A stretch of 60,885 nt of DNA. Origin: Silene noctiflora (Eukaryota; Streptophyta; Magnoliopsida; Caryophyllales; Caryophyllaceae). Each line of letters starts with the position of its first letter. The first letter of the stretch is position 1. Positions 25,357 through 39,100 of this stretch are shown piece by piece. The stretch is taken from positions 393,291 through 454,175 of the forward strand of contig VHZZ01000015.1 of the NCBI GenBank assembly GCA_009801015.1, written 5' to 3'. A program made the position numbers and the translations under genes. The notes under the pieces are model-generated. The model saw only the letters and a program-made list of their open reading frames with translations, did not search any database and was not told the origin of the DNA.

Positions 25357-28300
25357 ATGGCACTTTCAACTTATGCTACTCACCTTCTCAATCCAACACC
25401 AAAACCCCATTTTCACAACCTTCCTTCTTCGACAAATCTCACGTCTTTTTCTCATCAATTTCCCAATTTTTACAAACCTAAACTACCCATTAATTCACTC
25501 AAACTCATGACTTCAAATCCCTTAATTGCTCATGCTTCTTTGCTTGATGATAATGGCGTCCCTTCTTCTTCTACCTCTACTTCCTTCAACTCTGGTTCGA
25601 TATTCTTTACTTATATTTGTGTAATTTCTATAGTTTTAATTGCCCATTTTCTTTAATTTGAATGTCTGTTTTAGGAATTTTGAATGTTGACTTTTGATTG
25701 TTTTATTGTTGGCAGTGGCGAATTTAGGGGCTAGTAGGGGCGGTCGCCTTATCGATAAAAAAAGTTGGAATCTTGATTAAAGTTTGTATTAATAGTTGGC
25801 AGTGGCGGAACTAGGGGGCTAGTAGGAGCGGTTGCCCTATTAATGAAAAAGTTGGACTCTCTAATTAAAATTCACGACTTTTTTTTAGTTTACCTTATTT
25901 CATTAACAATTCGCCCTCTTGAAAATTTTCGTCCGCTAACTGCAAATTCTGGTTCCGCCACAAAGTGTTGGCAAAGTTTTGTGTTAAGATTATTGAGGAA
26001 GTGTTCTGCATACAAAAATGATTGATGAAGCACAGTTTATAGTTTGGAAGGATCAATTTCTGATTTTGATTGTTTTTATTTATTTATTCTAGTTTACCTT
26101 TCGTCCCCTAACTGTAAATTCTGGTTCCGCCACTAATTCCTGGGGAAGTTTCATATTATGGTTTTCTTTAGGGCTTATTGAGGAAGTGTTTTGCATAGAA
26201 AAATGATTGTTGAAGGAAATTTTTTAGTTAGGAGGGATCAAGTTTCTGATTTTGATTTTTGTTTTGGTTTGCTGGTTGTAATTTAGTGGGAAGAATAGGG
26301 GAGGTGAAACGGGTGACGAAAGAGACGAATGTGAGTGTGAAGATTAACTTGGATGGTACTGGTGTGGCTGATTCCACTACTTCAATTCCATTCCTTGATC
26401 ACATGTTGGATGTTAGTAATCTTAATTCCGGTTTTGTTTATTTACTTTTAGCTTAGTTCCTTAATTGGTTAGATGACGAAATTTATCAATTGGTGTTTTG
26501 TTATTTGTAGCAACTTGCTTCCCATGGCTTATTTGATGTTCATGTGAGAGCTACTGGTGATATTCATATTGATGATCATCATACTAATGAAGATGTTGCA
26601 CTCGCCATTGGAACGGTATACACTTGCAATTTTCTATTTGTTATCATCAAGTTCTCGAAGAAACGATTTTAGTCATGATGGATATGTTTGATGGTGTTGC
26701 TTTTTTATTGAATAGTTTACTTGTGTAAGTTAGTTGATTATTTAATGTTTACATGCTAATCAATAGACGATATGCATATCTCTTTGATGCAGGCTTTGCT
26801 GCAAGCTCTGGGCGATAGAAAAGGAATCAATAGATTTGGGAACTTCTCTGCTCCCCTGGACGAAGCTCTAATACATGTCTCATTGGTATACCATCTAGAT
26901 CACTTTGGCACTTTTGTAGGTTGGAAATTTTTCACACTCCATTAGTCTGTAACCGGGGATCTTGTCAATAAGTGGGATTCATAGTATTATGGCTAGTTTT
27001 TATCTAACATAACATGAGATAGGGTGAAGTTTTCTACTCCGTATTAACTAAATTGTAGTGAATATGATTGATATAGGATAAGCTTTTCTACTCGCACTTG
27101 TGAAGGAATATCAGGCTGTAGTCTGGTCTATGGCTTGGTCAAGCTGTCTCTGTTCTGTGATGCGTGTATCTATAACATACTGGCATTTATGAGGATTTTG
27201 CTTTATTTTGACCAAGGGTCTGCTGAAATACAGTTCTATCTTGGTTGCCCCAGAATTTTGATTAGCGAGATGGCTTAACTTAGTTGTGGGTTTATATTGG
27301 CTCTAAGATGTTTCCCCTTTCATCTATCCTCCAATAGTGAGGGAGGCACAGAGGGAATGCCACTATGTCCTGGACTTTCTCCTCCTCAGAGGTTTTTGCG
27401 TCTATATCTTCCAACTGTTTACCGGGTTCAAAAGTTTATCACTTTGATAAGCTCAAAGTATTTAGATATATGCTTAATTTTTTAATTTCATGTGTTCATG
27501 GAAAATTAAGACTCATGTGTCTTTGGTGCAGGATTTATCTGGGAGGCCCTATTTGGGATATGATTTGCAGATACCTACTGAGAGAGTTGGGACATACGAC
27601 ACCCAGGTAACTTGCTCCTGGTCTATCTTATTGCTTGGTTTATTTCAGGCAGACTTAAATAACACTTCATTGATTGTCTCTTACTTTCTCCAAAGCCATA
27701 TTTCTTGATCCCCCAGAAAACTTATATGGTCTTCTCCGACCCCTCCAAGCCTCTTAATTGACGGGTCACTTTCTCTCCAATCACATGTGGTCCAAACCAC
27801 CTCAATGATTCTATTTTCTCCCTAATTACCTCATTTCTTATCCGATCCTCATTTTATGAGCACACTAGCGTATGCACGTGTGCCACCAGTTGATGTATCT
27901 AGGCACATTTTTTATTCTTATATCTATGTATATGTTACTCCTGATGGAAGAAGTAGATTAGTTTTCTTCAAAATGTTGTGTCATGCGGGTCTATTTTCTT
28001 AATACGAAGCACAAGTTATTCCATACCTGCAGAGTTATTCTTCTAGATGCATCTATACTTGTCTAATTTGTTAGATATGCCTAGTGACAAGTCAAAATTA
28101 AATGCTAAATTGTATAACTATTTTTATTGTTTTATTTGACTGCTACACGCACATGTTTGCTTCTTTAATAATAGAATGTGGATCTCCTAACTTATCCTTG
28201 TGTCTTTGTATCTAGTTAGTGGAGCATTTTTTCCAGTCTTTGGTGAATACATCTGGTATGACGCTTCACATTCGGCAGGTACGCTTATCTTTATTGCTTA

Positions 28301-29208
28301 AAACTTCAATTCTTCCTTTGTGCATCAGGATTATTTTTTGTCTCGAAAAACTACTTATCAGTTTGTTGAAAAGGTGAGTGAATTTAACGTGTATGTTTGT
28401 ATAGTGTTGAAAGGCGTCAAAGAGAAATTAAGTGTTCGAAGTTGTAGCTGTCAGCTGTCTTTTAATTTTGAAAAAATGACGTTTCTTAAGAAGATGCACA
28501 CATTTTCCTTGTTTTCTTTTCTTGGTTTGGGTGGTGGTTATGTGTTTTTTTTTTTTTTTTTTAAGTTATAGTTTTGACATGGTATTAAATCCCGGCTACG
28601 ACACTGCATTTCGACTGAGTTATCAAAGTTTGGAAGGTTACTGCCACCACATTTTAAGGCTTTATAACCCCTTGTTTATGCTGCAATGACTGAGATCATG
28701 ACATGATAACCTACCCAAGACCAAGTCTCAAACTGATATTTAATACCATGACCTCTTGGGGCCGTGATTGGTAACATGCCTCCGTCAGCTTCTAAATTAG
28801 TCTGTTTGGTAAAAGGTTAACTCTTACTGATGCAGCTTGCTGGAAAGAATTCCCATCACATAATCGAGGCAACATTTAAGGCTTTTGCTAGAGCTCTGAG
28901 GCAGGCTACAGAATATGATCATCGTCGTGCTGGAACTGTGCCAAGGTTTGTATATGTATACCTGATTAATGTTAAGCAGTAGTTTTTTTTTACTCTTATT
29001 TCTCCTCTTCCTTTCTCCCCAATCTTGCAAAATTTAGGTTATCGAATTGAGTTGGATTGATCTAATCGGCCAGGGCTTGAATAATGATCTGTTGTCTTTG
29101 CACCAATATATCTTTAGTACAATTGTTGCCTGATAGTTTCGTCGTGTACTCATGTTGAAGCATGTGTTCCTTTTTGGCAGCTCAAAGGGGGTGCTTTCCC
29201 GTTCCTGA
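25357..29208 (+). CDS. HISN5: imidazoleglycerol-phosphate dehydratase, plastid
   Basis: Eight exons: 25357-25594, 26287-26411, 26511-26615, 26793-26885, 27532-27606, 28216-28278, 28836-28945 and 29181-29208, giving 278 residues. It removes water from imidazole glycerol phosphate to give imidazole acetol phosphate, step six of histidine synthesis, in plastids. The first 80 residues are Ser/Pro-rich with few acids, as in a transit peptide. The conserved core follows: [77 protein letters not shown] and the C-terminal SKGVLSRS. The His-rich [18 protein letters not shown] and [11 protein letters not shown] signatures that bind the metal ions are intact. All intron phases join cleanly. Intron 1 carries a MITE. 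Confidence 0.96.
25714..26133. mobile_element. GTGGCGGAAC-type MITE and fragments in HISN5 intron 1
   Basis: A complete copy runs 25802-25961 with perfect 10-base inverted ends, gtggcggaac and gttccgccac. A diverged left-end copy (gtggcgaatttaggggctag) lies at 25716-25800 and a separate right-end relic (taaattctggttccgccac) at 26114-26132, suggesting nested or duplicated insertions. A related left end (ttggcggatttggggg) lies at 60819. No coding capacity. Confidence 0.6.
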
Positions 29209-30700
29209 TGTCAACCATAAGACCGTCTCTGAACTTGTTCAAGAAGTATGCTTTATATATAGGCATACTATACTGCGCATCTCGATGCATATACTATCCA
29301 GGTCTGAAAGTTCATGTTAATTTTACAGGATGGTGGATATGTTCAAATTATCTGCTGGTTGGCGACACATTCTATATCGAGATTGTTTACATTTGAAGAT
29401 TTTGATTGATAGGTGTTGGCAAATTTTGAGCGATATTGAACTTCAGACTTTGTAATGAATAATGTAATGGATAATCCTTGTAATGTTGTACTCTGGGAAA
29501 GCACCGAGCAACTGAACATTAAGAGGGTGGAAATTTGTCTGAATTGTCGTCCTCCCCTGATATAAAAAAGTTGCTTATCAATGATGTATCGATTGTCATG
29601 GGACAAACCCAAACTCCCAAGTTCAATATTTTACCCAATCAGGTACGGAGTAGAACTTTTCATTCAAGTGAGTCGAAGGCTGGGCATCCTTTGTTATCCA
29701 GTATGATGGAATGAAACAAAATCACGTCACTGAATATCCTTAAAAGGGGAATCCTGTTGCCATCGGCATAGGGATAAGGTTCAACCAGCTGCCCTTTCTC
29801 CGGTGGGCCAATGCCAGCATTGGAGGGTTGCCCTGCGGATACCTCTCTGGATAGCTCTCGGAACCCTCAGCTATTGAATCTGGGTGTGATCAGTTAATCA
29901 GATTCTGCTGTCCGGCAAATCTGATTCAGTAGAGACATCATCGGAAGTATGGAGTACCAACTATCTCCCACTTCCACGAAGACCTACTCCTGTTTTCTGC
30001 AGCTTCATCTGTGATGTTTGAGCAAAATGATTTCCTCGTAAATTGGATAAATTGCGGAATTAATGCGCAATACTTCGCAATTTATCAAATTTATCAAATG
30101 AAACTTAACCTATACATACGAATTCAACAAATACATATTATGTTGGTCTGTCTAAGCCACAACGCTAGCAGATGAATCATTTGGAGAATTTGAAGTAAAT
30201 TAAAATGCTAATATGACTAATTAAGTCAGGCTAATACTCCAATAGTATTGTAGCTTACCTTCAGAGATACGGTCGGTTTACCTTAAAACGGGCTATTTTG
30301 GTCTTTTTCAAAAAGACGAGATTTTGAGACCATTTTACAGCTAAGTGTGATCATTTTTGGAAAACAAGTTACAATAAGTTGTAAAACTAGTTGGACCACC
30401 GTTTGACAAGTTAGAAATGATCTTACGCCTAACCAATCAGGTAATCACCAATCTATAAAAAGTGGATATTTATTCATCAAATGTTTTAAGATTTACATGT
30501 ACAACTTTCTTAGAAATAATTTTATGTCTACATAATAATTTTTACGTAATTTTGATATGAGACGGTTTTACACAAGAATCATCCGGCCCCGTATTTAGAG
30601 TGGAGTATATTATAGTCATGGAGTTATTTTTAGGTTGCTAACTTCATAACGGATTAGTCGAAACCAGTCTCAATTAGGGTCCACCTTAACTAAACGAATC
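29209..30700. other. spacer between HISN5 and the XS gene
   Basis: 29209-29620 is probably HISN5 3-prime UTR. 29640-30030 is a GC-richer island noted separately. The remainder is AT-rich with a dispersed gagacggttttacac repeat at about 30560. A TATA-like gtatattatag near 30604 lies about 95 bases before the XS gene ATG. Confidence 0.4.
29740..29990 (-). other. GC-rich island, possible gene relic
   Basis: This stretch is clearly richer in GC than its surroundings. On the minus strand one frame reads SAGQPSNAGIGPPEKG, then QLVEPYPYADGNRIPL, and runs to a TGA about 29665, but upstream it meets a stop, with no clear ATG or splice structure. It could be a decayed exon or retained 3-prime sequence of a lost gene. 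No family is recognised. Confidence 0.25.
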
Positions 30701-33093
30701 ATGGCCGGCGACAAACACAAATCCTCCGCCGCCGCCACCACCACCACTACCACCGTCAACCGCACGCCACCATCCTCATCCAAACCACCTCAATCATCCT
30801 CCACCCCCAACTCCCGTCACCAAAACCCATCCAAACCCTCCCCCAAACCCGGTTCACAACCCGGTCCGAAACCCTACCCCACCCAAAACCCAGCCCAAAA
30901 CCAATTCCGCCACCAACCCGAACCTCCCCAACCACTTCCGCCACCGTCATACGGATTCCAAATGCTGGACCGCCGTACCATCGTCCTCGCCGACGGTTCC
31001 GTCCGCTCTTACTTCGCTCTTCCCCCCGATTACCACGACATCCCCCCGCCCCGACTCCGCTTGCTCGCTCCCGATCATCATCCATTGAAGCGCAAATTTG
31101 ATGACGATAGGGATCGGGATCGGGAAAGGGAACGGGATTGGCAGAAGCAGCAGGTTCTCCAATATGGTGGTAATAATGGGCCTGCTCTTGGGCCTGGGCC
31201 TGGTCCGAGTAGTAGTAGTCCGTTTAGACCGTCTAAGGTTGGGAAATTCGATGGCGGAGGTGGGGGAGGGGGTGGGATGAGGGTTGATCCAGCTGTTATT
31301 AAGGCGTTTCTGCGATTTGTTAAGGTGATTTATGAGAATGGTGATTTGAGACAGAAATTGTTGGATAATGGGAAGCGTGGTCCGGTTCAGTGTCTTGCTT
31401 GTTCTGGGTTAGTCAGTCGTCTTTCTCTATTATTTTTTGCGGATTATGTTTGTTTTTATGCTTACATTCGACCCCCGCCCCCCCTAACTCGCATTTTGGT
31501 GTAGTTGTTGTTGTTGCTTTGTAGATTGTATCGTTGTTTATGCTTGTAGTCTCACCGTCCCAATCATTTGTTTTATCCGTGATTAAAATACCCGGCTAAA
31601 AAAGTAAATAATTGATTGAGATAGAGGGAGTAGAAACTAGAAACGTCAATACTTTCATTACAATAGATTTTCCTTAGGTTTGTTAACTTCTGTAATGGTC
31701 CTCGTAGCTTTTGAAGAATTAGTCGGCAACAATTGATTGAGACAAAGGGAGTAGAAACTTAAATACTTTCATTGTAGTGGATTTTCTTTAGGTTTGTTAA
31801 TGTCTGTAATGGTCCTCGTAGCTTTTGAAGAATTACTTCATGACATTGTTGGCTTCTTATTTGTTCGTTTCTGACATCCATTAGGATGCTGATAGCCCGA
31901 TAAATGTTTGCTCTTAACAAAGGGTAAAAGGTTTGTATCTTTTGAGGTTGATAGGTCAGATTTTAGCATGGTTGAGTCTTTACGTACCCACTTAGGTTGA
32001 ACATTGTTTTCGTTAGGCATTTGTTTTGTTATTGATACACTATAGTCCCGTCCAGATGGACTTGGATATGGAACCGCAGGAACTTTGTAAAAGATTGTTG
32101 CTTTAGAAAAAACTATGGAAATGTCGTTGACTTATTCAGCTAATACTGGCAGTGCCAGTCGCCAAATGGCAAAGACATTTATGTCATGTGGCTTTTGGAT
32201 TTAATTTACTTACCTGTGATATAGAGGAATTAGTTTTATGCAGTCATCTTGTTTACTAGAAAGTTCTCCAGGTTTTGGCTTTGCCATTTGTAGTTCGATT
32301 TTGGCGTATTTTCTCAAGGACTTCTACTTGTTTTAATGTGGGAGTTATGCTATGATAAATACCCTTGGTCCTTTGATCACTTTTGGACCAAAAGCTTCCT
32401 CGATGTTGTATTCTCTTTCTTGTTTCTATAGCTGCTCTTCTGTGATACGTAGTGTTTCACTGTATGACATACTATATGACAAACTATATGACAATGGCGT
32501 CATTTTAGTAAATTTCTACGAATTGTGTCGTCGTGCAAAGTTTGAATGAGAAACACTTCCTATGCCTTTTGAATATCTTTGGTGTTCCCTTCATTACTTT
32601 CATCAGGTAGTTTAGTGGAGTGTAAATATCTAAGTTCTCTTTGTTGTTCCTGTTGGTAATGGCCTTTTATATAACTTATAGCGTACATTTTTGTATCGTA
32701 TCGTAGATTTGTGATTGTAGATAGCTTATAAAGTGAGAATAGATAAGGAAAGATTGTTGAAAGACTTATTATCGTGTTTCTCGAAGAAGGTTGGTGGCTC
32801 TCTTAAAACTCCTTGCCTTAAGCCATATAGACTCTTGTTTGGTTCCTATTATGCTCTCTACATGGCTTTTGACGTTGCTTTTATAGATCTTTAGCAAAGA
32901 TTCAACATCATTGTGGATTTGGGTCTCTTGAGTGTCACTTATGATTTATTTAATGAAGAGTTTGCCTGATGGTCTTGGAACTGCTATTTCAATTCCGATT
33001 TTTTTTTTTTTTTTATGGGGGCTTCATTGTCCTTCAATTTTTGTCAACTTAGGAGGCCACTATGAGCCAGCTATTTTTAGTAATGTGACCGAT

Positions 33094-33128
<35 letters not shown>

Positions 33129-36100
33129 GGTATGTGTGTGTGTGTGGGTGGGTGGGTGTGGGCACAGATAAGCATCACTTGAAGCCAATTTCCTTGTCAT
33201 AGCGATTGAGGCTCATAATTTGATGTCAAGAAGCATAAGGGATGTCAAATTTTGGAGTTTCTAAAGTTCTTGTGAACTTTTCATAATGCATCTTCTCGTA
33301 TATCACTTCTATAGCGTTAGTGAACTATAATTGATTACATGCTTAATTTTGTTTGATAGAAGTTTGCTCATGGTATTTGCTAAACTTCGATGAATTGTGA
33401 GCTATTCGCGTATATCTCTTCTACGTAGCACTATCTTTTTCTTATAGAATACTTTACTAAGTGTGTATCTTATATCTGTATGACATATTTGAATACACAG
33501 ACAATGAATTAGCACCCATGAGGTAGAGGCGTGATGAACATATAAGCAGTGAAATAAAACGTTGATTACTTTGGACTTAGTTTCTTGTATAATGTTGTTT
33601 TTAATTTAAAATCCTATTCAGCGTGTAGGGTTTTAATGGCTACCTTAAAGCCTTGAAGTCCCTTTCCATCATTGTCATATTTGGAATTCTGTATCAGGCT
33701 TCCGATTTTGCTTTCATGCTATATTGTATTGTAGTGTAAGGCAAGCTCTTAGTTTTGAGCATCGTCTGGTGTAGGGTTAGAATATCATCCTCTTCTCAAA
33801 GCTCAGTGAGCACCAGCCAATAAAGCTTTGAGTTGTGTCTAGTGCAATCCATGCATAATGCTCGGACATAAGGTGCAACAAGGGATGTGCACTCCTGTGC
33901 AAAACTGCAAATTTCATTTTTTTCCTTAATTCTTATATTTTGAAATTCTTCTCTTTTCCCCATTATCTTTTTATGTCTTAGCCCTCTTCTAAATAAGAGC
34001 ATTGTCGCACAATATTATCTAATGAAAAATATAAATTTGTTTGCAAAAATGGGATGCCTTGTGTACATGTAGCAGGCTCCTCACTTCACTCTCGAGCCTC
34101 ATTGTCACTGGCCTTTATTGTATTAATTTCCGTCACTCCTTTTAAAATTAAGCTGTGATTTCATGAGTTCCTAGGATAATGCCTGGATAAAATATATGTG
34201 AAAGGAAGATGTTTAGGGTTCATTGCTCTTAAAGTTAGTGTTCATTAGCAACCTTTAGCTCTCTGTGTTTCGGCCTTGCTGGTTTTCTTAAAGATTCCAT
34301 CAAAGGTGTTGGATTCTGCTGTAATCCTCCATCTAGAAGACTTTTGACTTCTTTGTATCTTCAGTCTTTCCTATTTTTTCTATGTATTTCTGAAACAGCT
34401 TACAGCATCTATTGTAGTTGGGGGATTACTTAGATCTGCAGGTATTGCTGTACTCAGGCTATGCCTATTTTTTACATTGTTTTCCCTTAAACCTTTGATC
34501 TTAGTTATTCTGCAATATGTTTATATGGTGTGTATCGAGGGAGGAACCATATACGCTGAGCTGTTTGACTTGTCGCTTCCATACAACTTATTGTAATGGA
34601 ATCTCAAACTTAGTGTGCATTCTTTTGCCTTTCACATAGACATAGACCTTGGCAATGTAGTTCAATACTTCAGCGTGCTTATAATAGTATCCTGCTGTTA
34701 CTCGTGTTGAAAATCAAACTTGTAATGCATGAAGCAAACCTGACAAACTGACACAGGTCTTGCTCATTGAGTGGGGTCACAATAATTTTATGTTTCTGTA
34801 TAAAATAGTATGCCTACTTTAGATGTTTGGCAGTGTTTAATGTCTCATGTCATCTTTCTTATTTATATTTAACATAAGCTCAGTAGCTTCTGCACTTATT
34901 TTAGCTGTCTTTGTCATTCTTCTGTAGGGGTTCCTTAGCTTCCTTACTCACCTTCAGGTCGACATAGATTGACGTCTGTTTCAAATATTTATTCCATGGG
35001 AATGTTTAGATTGCTAATGGGGAAGTTTTACTTCTGTGAAAATCCCTCGATACATTCCACACTAACTTAAAGCCTTGAAGGAGGTGTAGTAGGTGGTGTG
35101 CATGTATCTTAATCTGCACCTATTATAAGCTGTTCTTTTGCGTGAATGAATCTTTTGTTATGAATTTTGGTGGAATAAAGCAAAAGGGCTAGTTAAACAA
35201 GACTTGCTTTTTTTTCTTTTCTTTTTTTTTTTTACTGTGAAATGACTGTCATTCAATATGATTCGCGACACAACTTTTATTATGGGTCATTAGAAAGGCT
35301 CCTTTCTGTGCCATTCTATGTTGACGACACAAGGGCAGGCTGTCTTTTGCGAGAGCCCTTAGGCATTGAGATAACGGTTTTTTTAGATTGATTTGAAAAG
35401 TTCAGAGAATATGTAAACAAGAACATAAGTAATTAAGTATGTGTTGTCCAACACTGTTGGTATTGGAAATTACAGGTCTTCTAAACATTTCCCAGATGTG
35501 CATTCTCTTGTAATGCACACGCACAAGCCAGATAATGCAGATTCACAGGTGGATCACTTGGGTCTACACAGAGCTCTGTGTGCCCTAATGGGTTGGAATT
35601 GCATGAGGGCTCCTGACAATTCAAGGATGTATCAGTTTCTACCCGCTGAAGATGCTGCTGCATTCCAAGATGATTTGATCATGTGGCCTCCTACGGTCAT
35701 TATACATAACACAAATACCGGAAAGGGTAAAGACGGGCGCATGGAGGGTTTGGGAAATAAGGCCATGGATAGTAAACTTAAAGGTAAGATTCACAATTCT
35801 TTGATTTGGATTATGATGAAATAAAGCAAAATCACTCACTTAACTTGTTGTGCCCCTTTTATTGTTAAGTCAGTCATTTGATGCGGTGCTCGACACAATT
35901 CACTATGGGTCATCCGGAAACAATCTCCTTGTGTTATTAGCATAGGGGAAAGGCATAAGGCTGCATTTATCTCAACCCTGCCATTTGCGAGAGCCCTTGA
36001 GGCATTGGGTATTGTTAATGTCGTAGTTAAGTTAAGACGTATAATACACCCTTTATTGCATACAGCAAATATTCTATGTCAGCAAGGGTCAGGAAGCTCT

Positions 36101-39100
36101 TTGATACGTCCTTATCTACTGCGCAATTATATAGTTAAATAGATAGGCTTCTTGGGAATCTGCATCAACCAACATGTTCCTTAGACAACTTTGATTTAGA
36201 GAAGTTTTTACAATTTGTATTTAGTTCTCTCCTCTGATTCACGAGGTACAGGAAGTTTTGGTATGTTTGGGCTATAAACTTACTCATACTATCTGGGTTT
36301 CTTGTTTATTGCTAGCATTTAAGAGAGCGAAAGGTTGATCATTGTTTTAGAATATCTTATTAGATAGAAGCCGATGGTGTTTCAGAGTGGTTTTTTGAGA
36401 AGGAACTTATATGTGTGAGGCTTAATACATATGATCTCGAATCTCTGTCAACTCCCCCCCCCCCCCTAGATGGTTCCTCATGCTTTTTCATTTGTTGCTC
36501 ACTCTAGTTTTATTCCCTTTTGCATCTCCTCTGAGTTATCTTTCCTAAGATTTTCTCTCTTAAACTTCTTTCCTCTAATTTTCTCTTTGTTTTATCCTTT
36601 AACTGATCCTGAAACAATTTTAGACTGGCTTCACCAAGATGGTGTGCCAAACATCTGGGATTTGATGACATTATTTCTTCACCAAAGTGTGTAGAATTAG
36701 CTTGCATTTCTGATTTGTGTCCTTTTAGGGATACCTTTTCAAATTCGCATTAACTAGAGGTCCCCTGTCCTTAACACTTGCAATGCAGTTTTTGGCAATG
36801 ACAAGTATATTCAGTGTCAGATTCGTTAGCAATAGTAGAGTGTGTATGTATACAGTAATGCAATTATGATTTTCTGTAAAGCAATAGACACAAGTATTAA
36901 AGGAACTTTAAAATCATGTCATCTCTTAGGGCATGTTATTATTGACTTGGTCTAGCTGGACATTCTTCTCAGTTTCTATATGTTTATTTCAACTTCGTTT
37001 TGGTATTTTTTTTTTTTTCTGTTTAGAAATTTACTGAATTCCTCAGTTGGGAGGAGGTAGAAGGGTTGGTAGTTATAGCTTTATATATTGTCATGTCAAT
37101 AATTATAATTTGGGGAAGCATTTCATTGTATTAAAATTGTTGTCCTGGAAGGATGAGAATCATGTATACCATGATGATGTTCCGTTTCTTGTCGCATATA
37201 CTAATCTTCTGCAACATCTTGACCCAAAATAATCAAACAAAATTAAAGTCAATATGGTGATTTTAAGGTTTATATGTTACTATGTGTTTGTAAAAAACGG
37301 AATATAGTGGGGAATAGATGGTCGCCATTTGGGGCACGTGATCTGCATGAAGTGACTCTTTTAATGATGATTTCCCCTCACTAGGTATCCAAGGGTTTAC
37401 GCATAGTTAATCATGGGTTTATTTCTAACTAGTTTAGATCCCATGCAATTGCATGGTTTTTTTAAAGAAGAGATATTTAAATGAAAAAAAAATTAGAGCT
37501 CAGTATTACATTTTTATGTAAACGTTAAAACATGTTATTAGTATTATATAAATGAGAAAGAAAATTAAAGCTCTACATTACATTTTTTTGCGAGACGTTA
37601 AAACATAACCCTTTTTCATTTTTGTAATCGATTGATTCTTTTAATCAAACTATTCGAGTTTTAGGGACATAACATTATTTTAAATAAAATACATACGCTT
37701 TTTTTTTTTTTTATGTTTTTCTAATTTTTCAAACTGTGGTTTATATTTTTAAAATTTGTAACACTTATAATTTATTTATTATGATACTTTTTCTATAAAC
37801 AAAACTTATTTTTAACACTCGTATTTATCTTGATTTATATAGGGTATCATTATCAATTTTGAAAAAAAAAAAAAAAATAAGGGTGTCATGGCCATTAATA
37901 CTATTTAATATTTTTTAAAAAAAAAATTACAAAATCCATTTAACTCTAATTTTCATATGTTTCCTCATTAATGGAGAAATTTGTAGCACCCATAAATACA
38001 TTTGTTTCCTTATATAAGTATGAGTGTATTTTGGAGGGAAAATTATGGATAGACTTATTCTTTTAGTTTATGGGGATTTGAAAGACAATCTTTATGAATT
38101 GTTGCTTAGTCGCCTTTATCCCCTTTTTTAGTTAGTAAGCTTTGCTTTTCAACTAAGTGGGTGATGTTTCACATTACGCGAGCACTTGGTTCATTTGGTC
38201 TATTCATTTTGTGTGGTTTCTTCTTGCAAAGTGTATTTGCATTTTGTCTCATTACGTGACTTGAATGTTTATATTAGTATAGATTTTAAAAAAAATACTA
38301 AAATTTTGTTGGAAATATGTTTTAACTAAGATAAAATTGTGAAACTTCTGTAACGTGCAAGTTCAGTTGAGTGACCTGTTTTCATAATTGACATTACCTG
38401 GGTTTAATATTTTCTTTTCTATGATTCATCAGTTATGGCTACAGCTTCACCATTGTTTTTTAGGTTATCTGATAATATGATGTCTGTTCTTTTGTTACTG
38501 ATTGTGGCTGCAGACTGCAGTGATGGTTACAATGTTGCGGTATCAGGATGTATCATCCGATGCAGCTGCTACCGCCTACCCGATTTCAAAAATGTTTAAC
38601 CGATTGTGTTATGTTTGAAATTTTTTGGAAATTTCAAGTCCGAGTTTCTTTCCATGTCAGTAGTCTATGCCGTGTTTTCCTTTTTTCCCCTCTATAAACT
38701 CACGGAAATATCAGTATAAAACTATAAAACAATGATATGAAGTTTAGATTGTCATTGCCTTAATAATAACATCCTCTGAAAGTAGCGTTATATAATGGTA
38801 AATAACGTAATGGTAGCCTGCATTCTGCAGTTAGTAACCATCTAGGTAGCACCAAAACGGACACGGACATGGACACGGACACGTGATACGGCATCCCATG
38901 AAATTTAGGACACGGGACACGCTATTTAAATTAAATAAAATATATATTTTCTGGTAATAAATAACGTATGATTTCATATTTTTAATGTATTTTATATTAA
39001 ATTTACATAAGTGAAGGTAGAATTTGAGCTTGACTATAACTAATTCTCATTTCCCACCCAAACCCATCTTATAATCAATCTCTTTTGACATTTTATTCCT

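Larger units (their letters stand above)
31408..35475 (+). other. XS gene intron 1 (4.07 kb)
   Basis: GT donor after TCT GG and AG acceptor in gaaattacag. It contains a 114-bp tandem duplication, a (GT)n microsatellite and many poly-T runs. No embedded gene is seen; open frames within it lack recognisable content. Confidence 0.75.

Noticed and set aside
30756..31162. Minus-strand frames of 109 and 71 codons
   Set aside because: Both are shadows of the GC-rich, Pro-coding first exon of the XS gene, giving Gly/Arg-rich nonsense.
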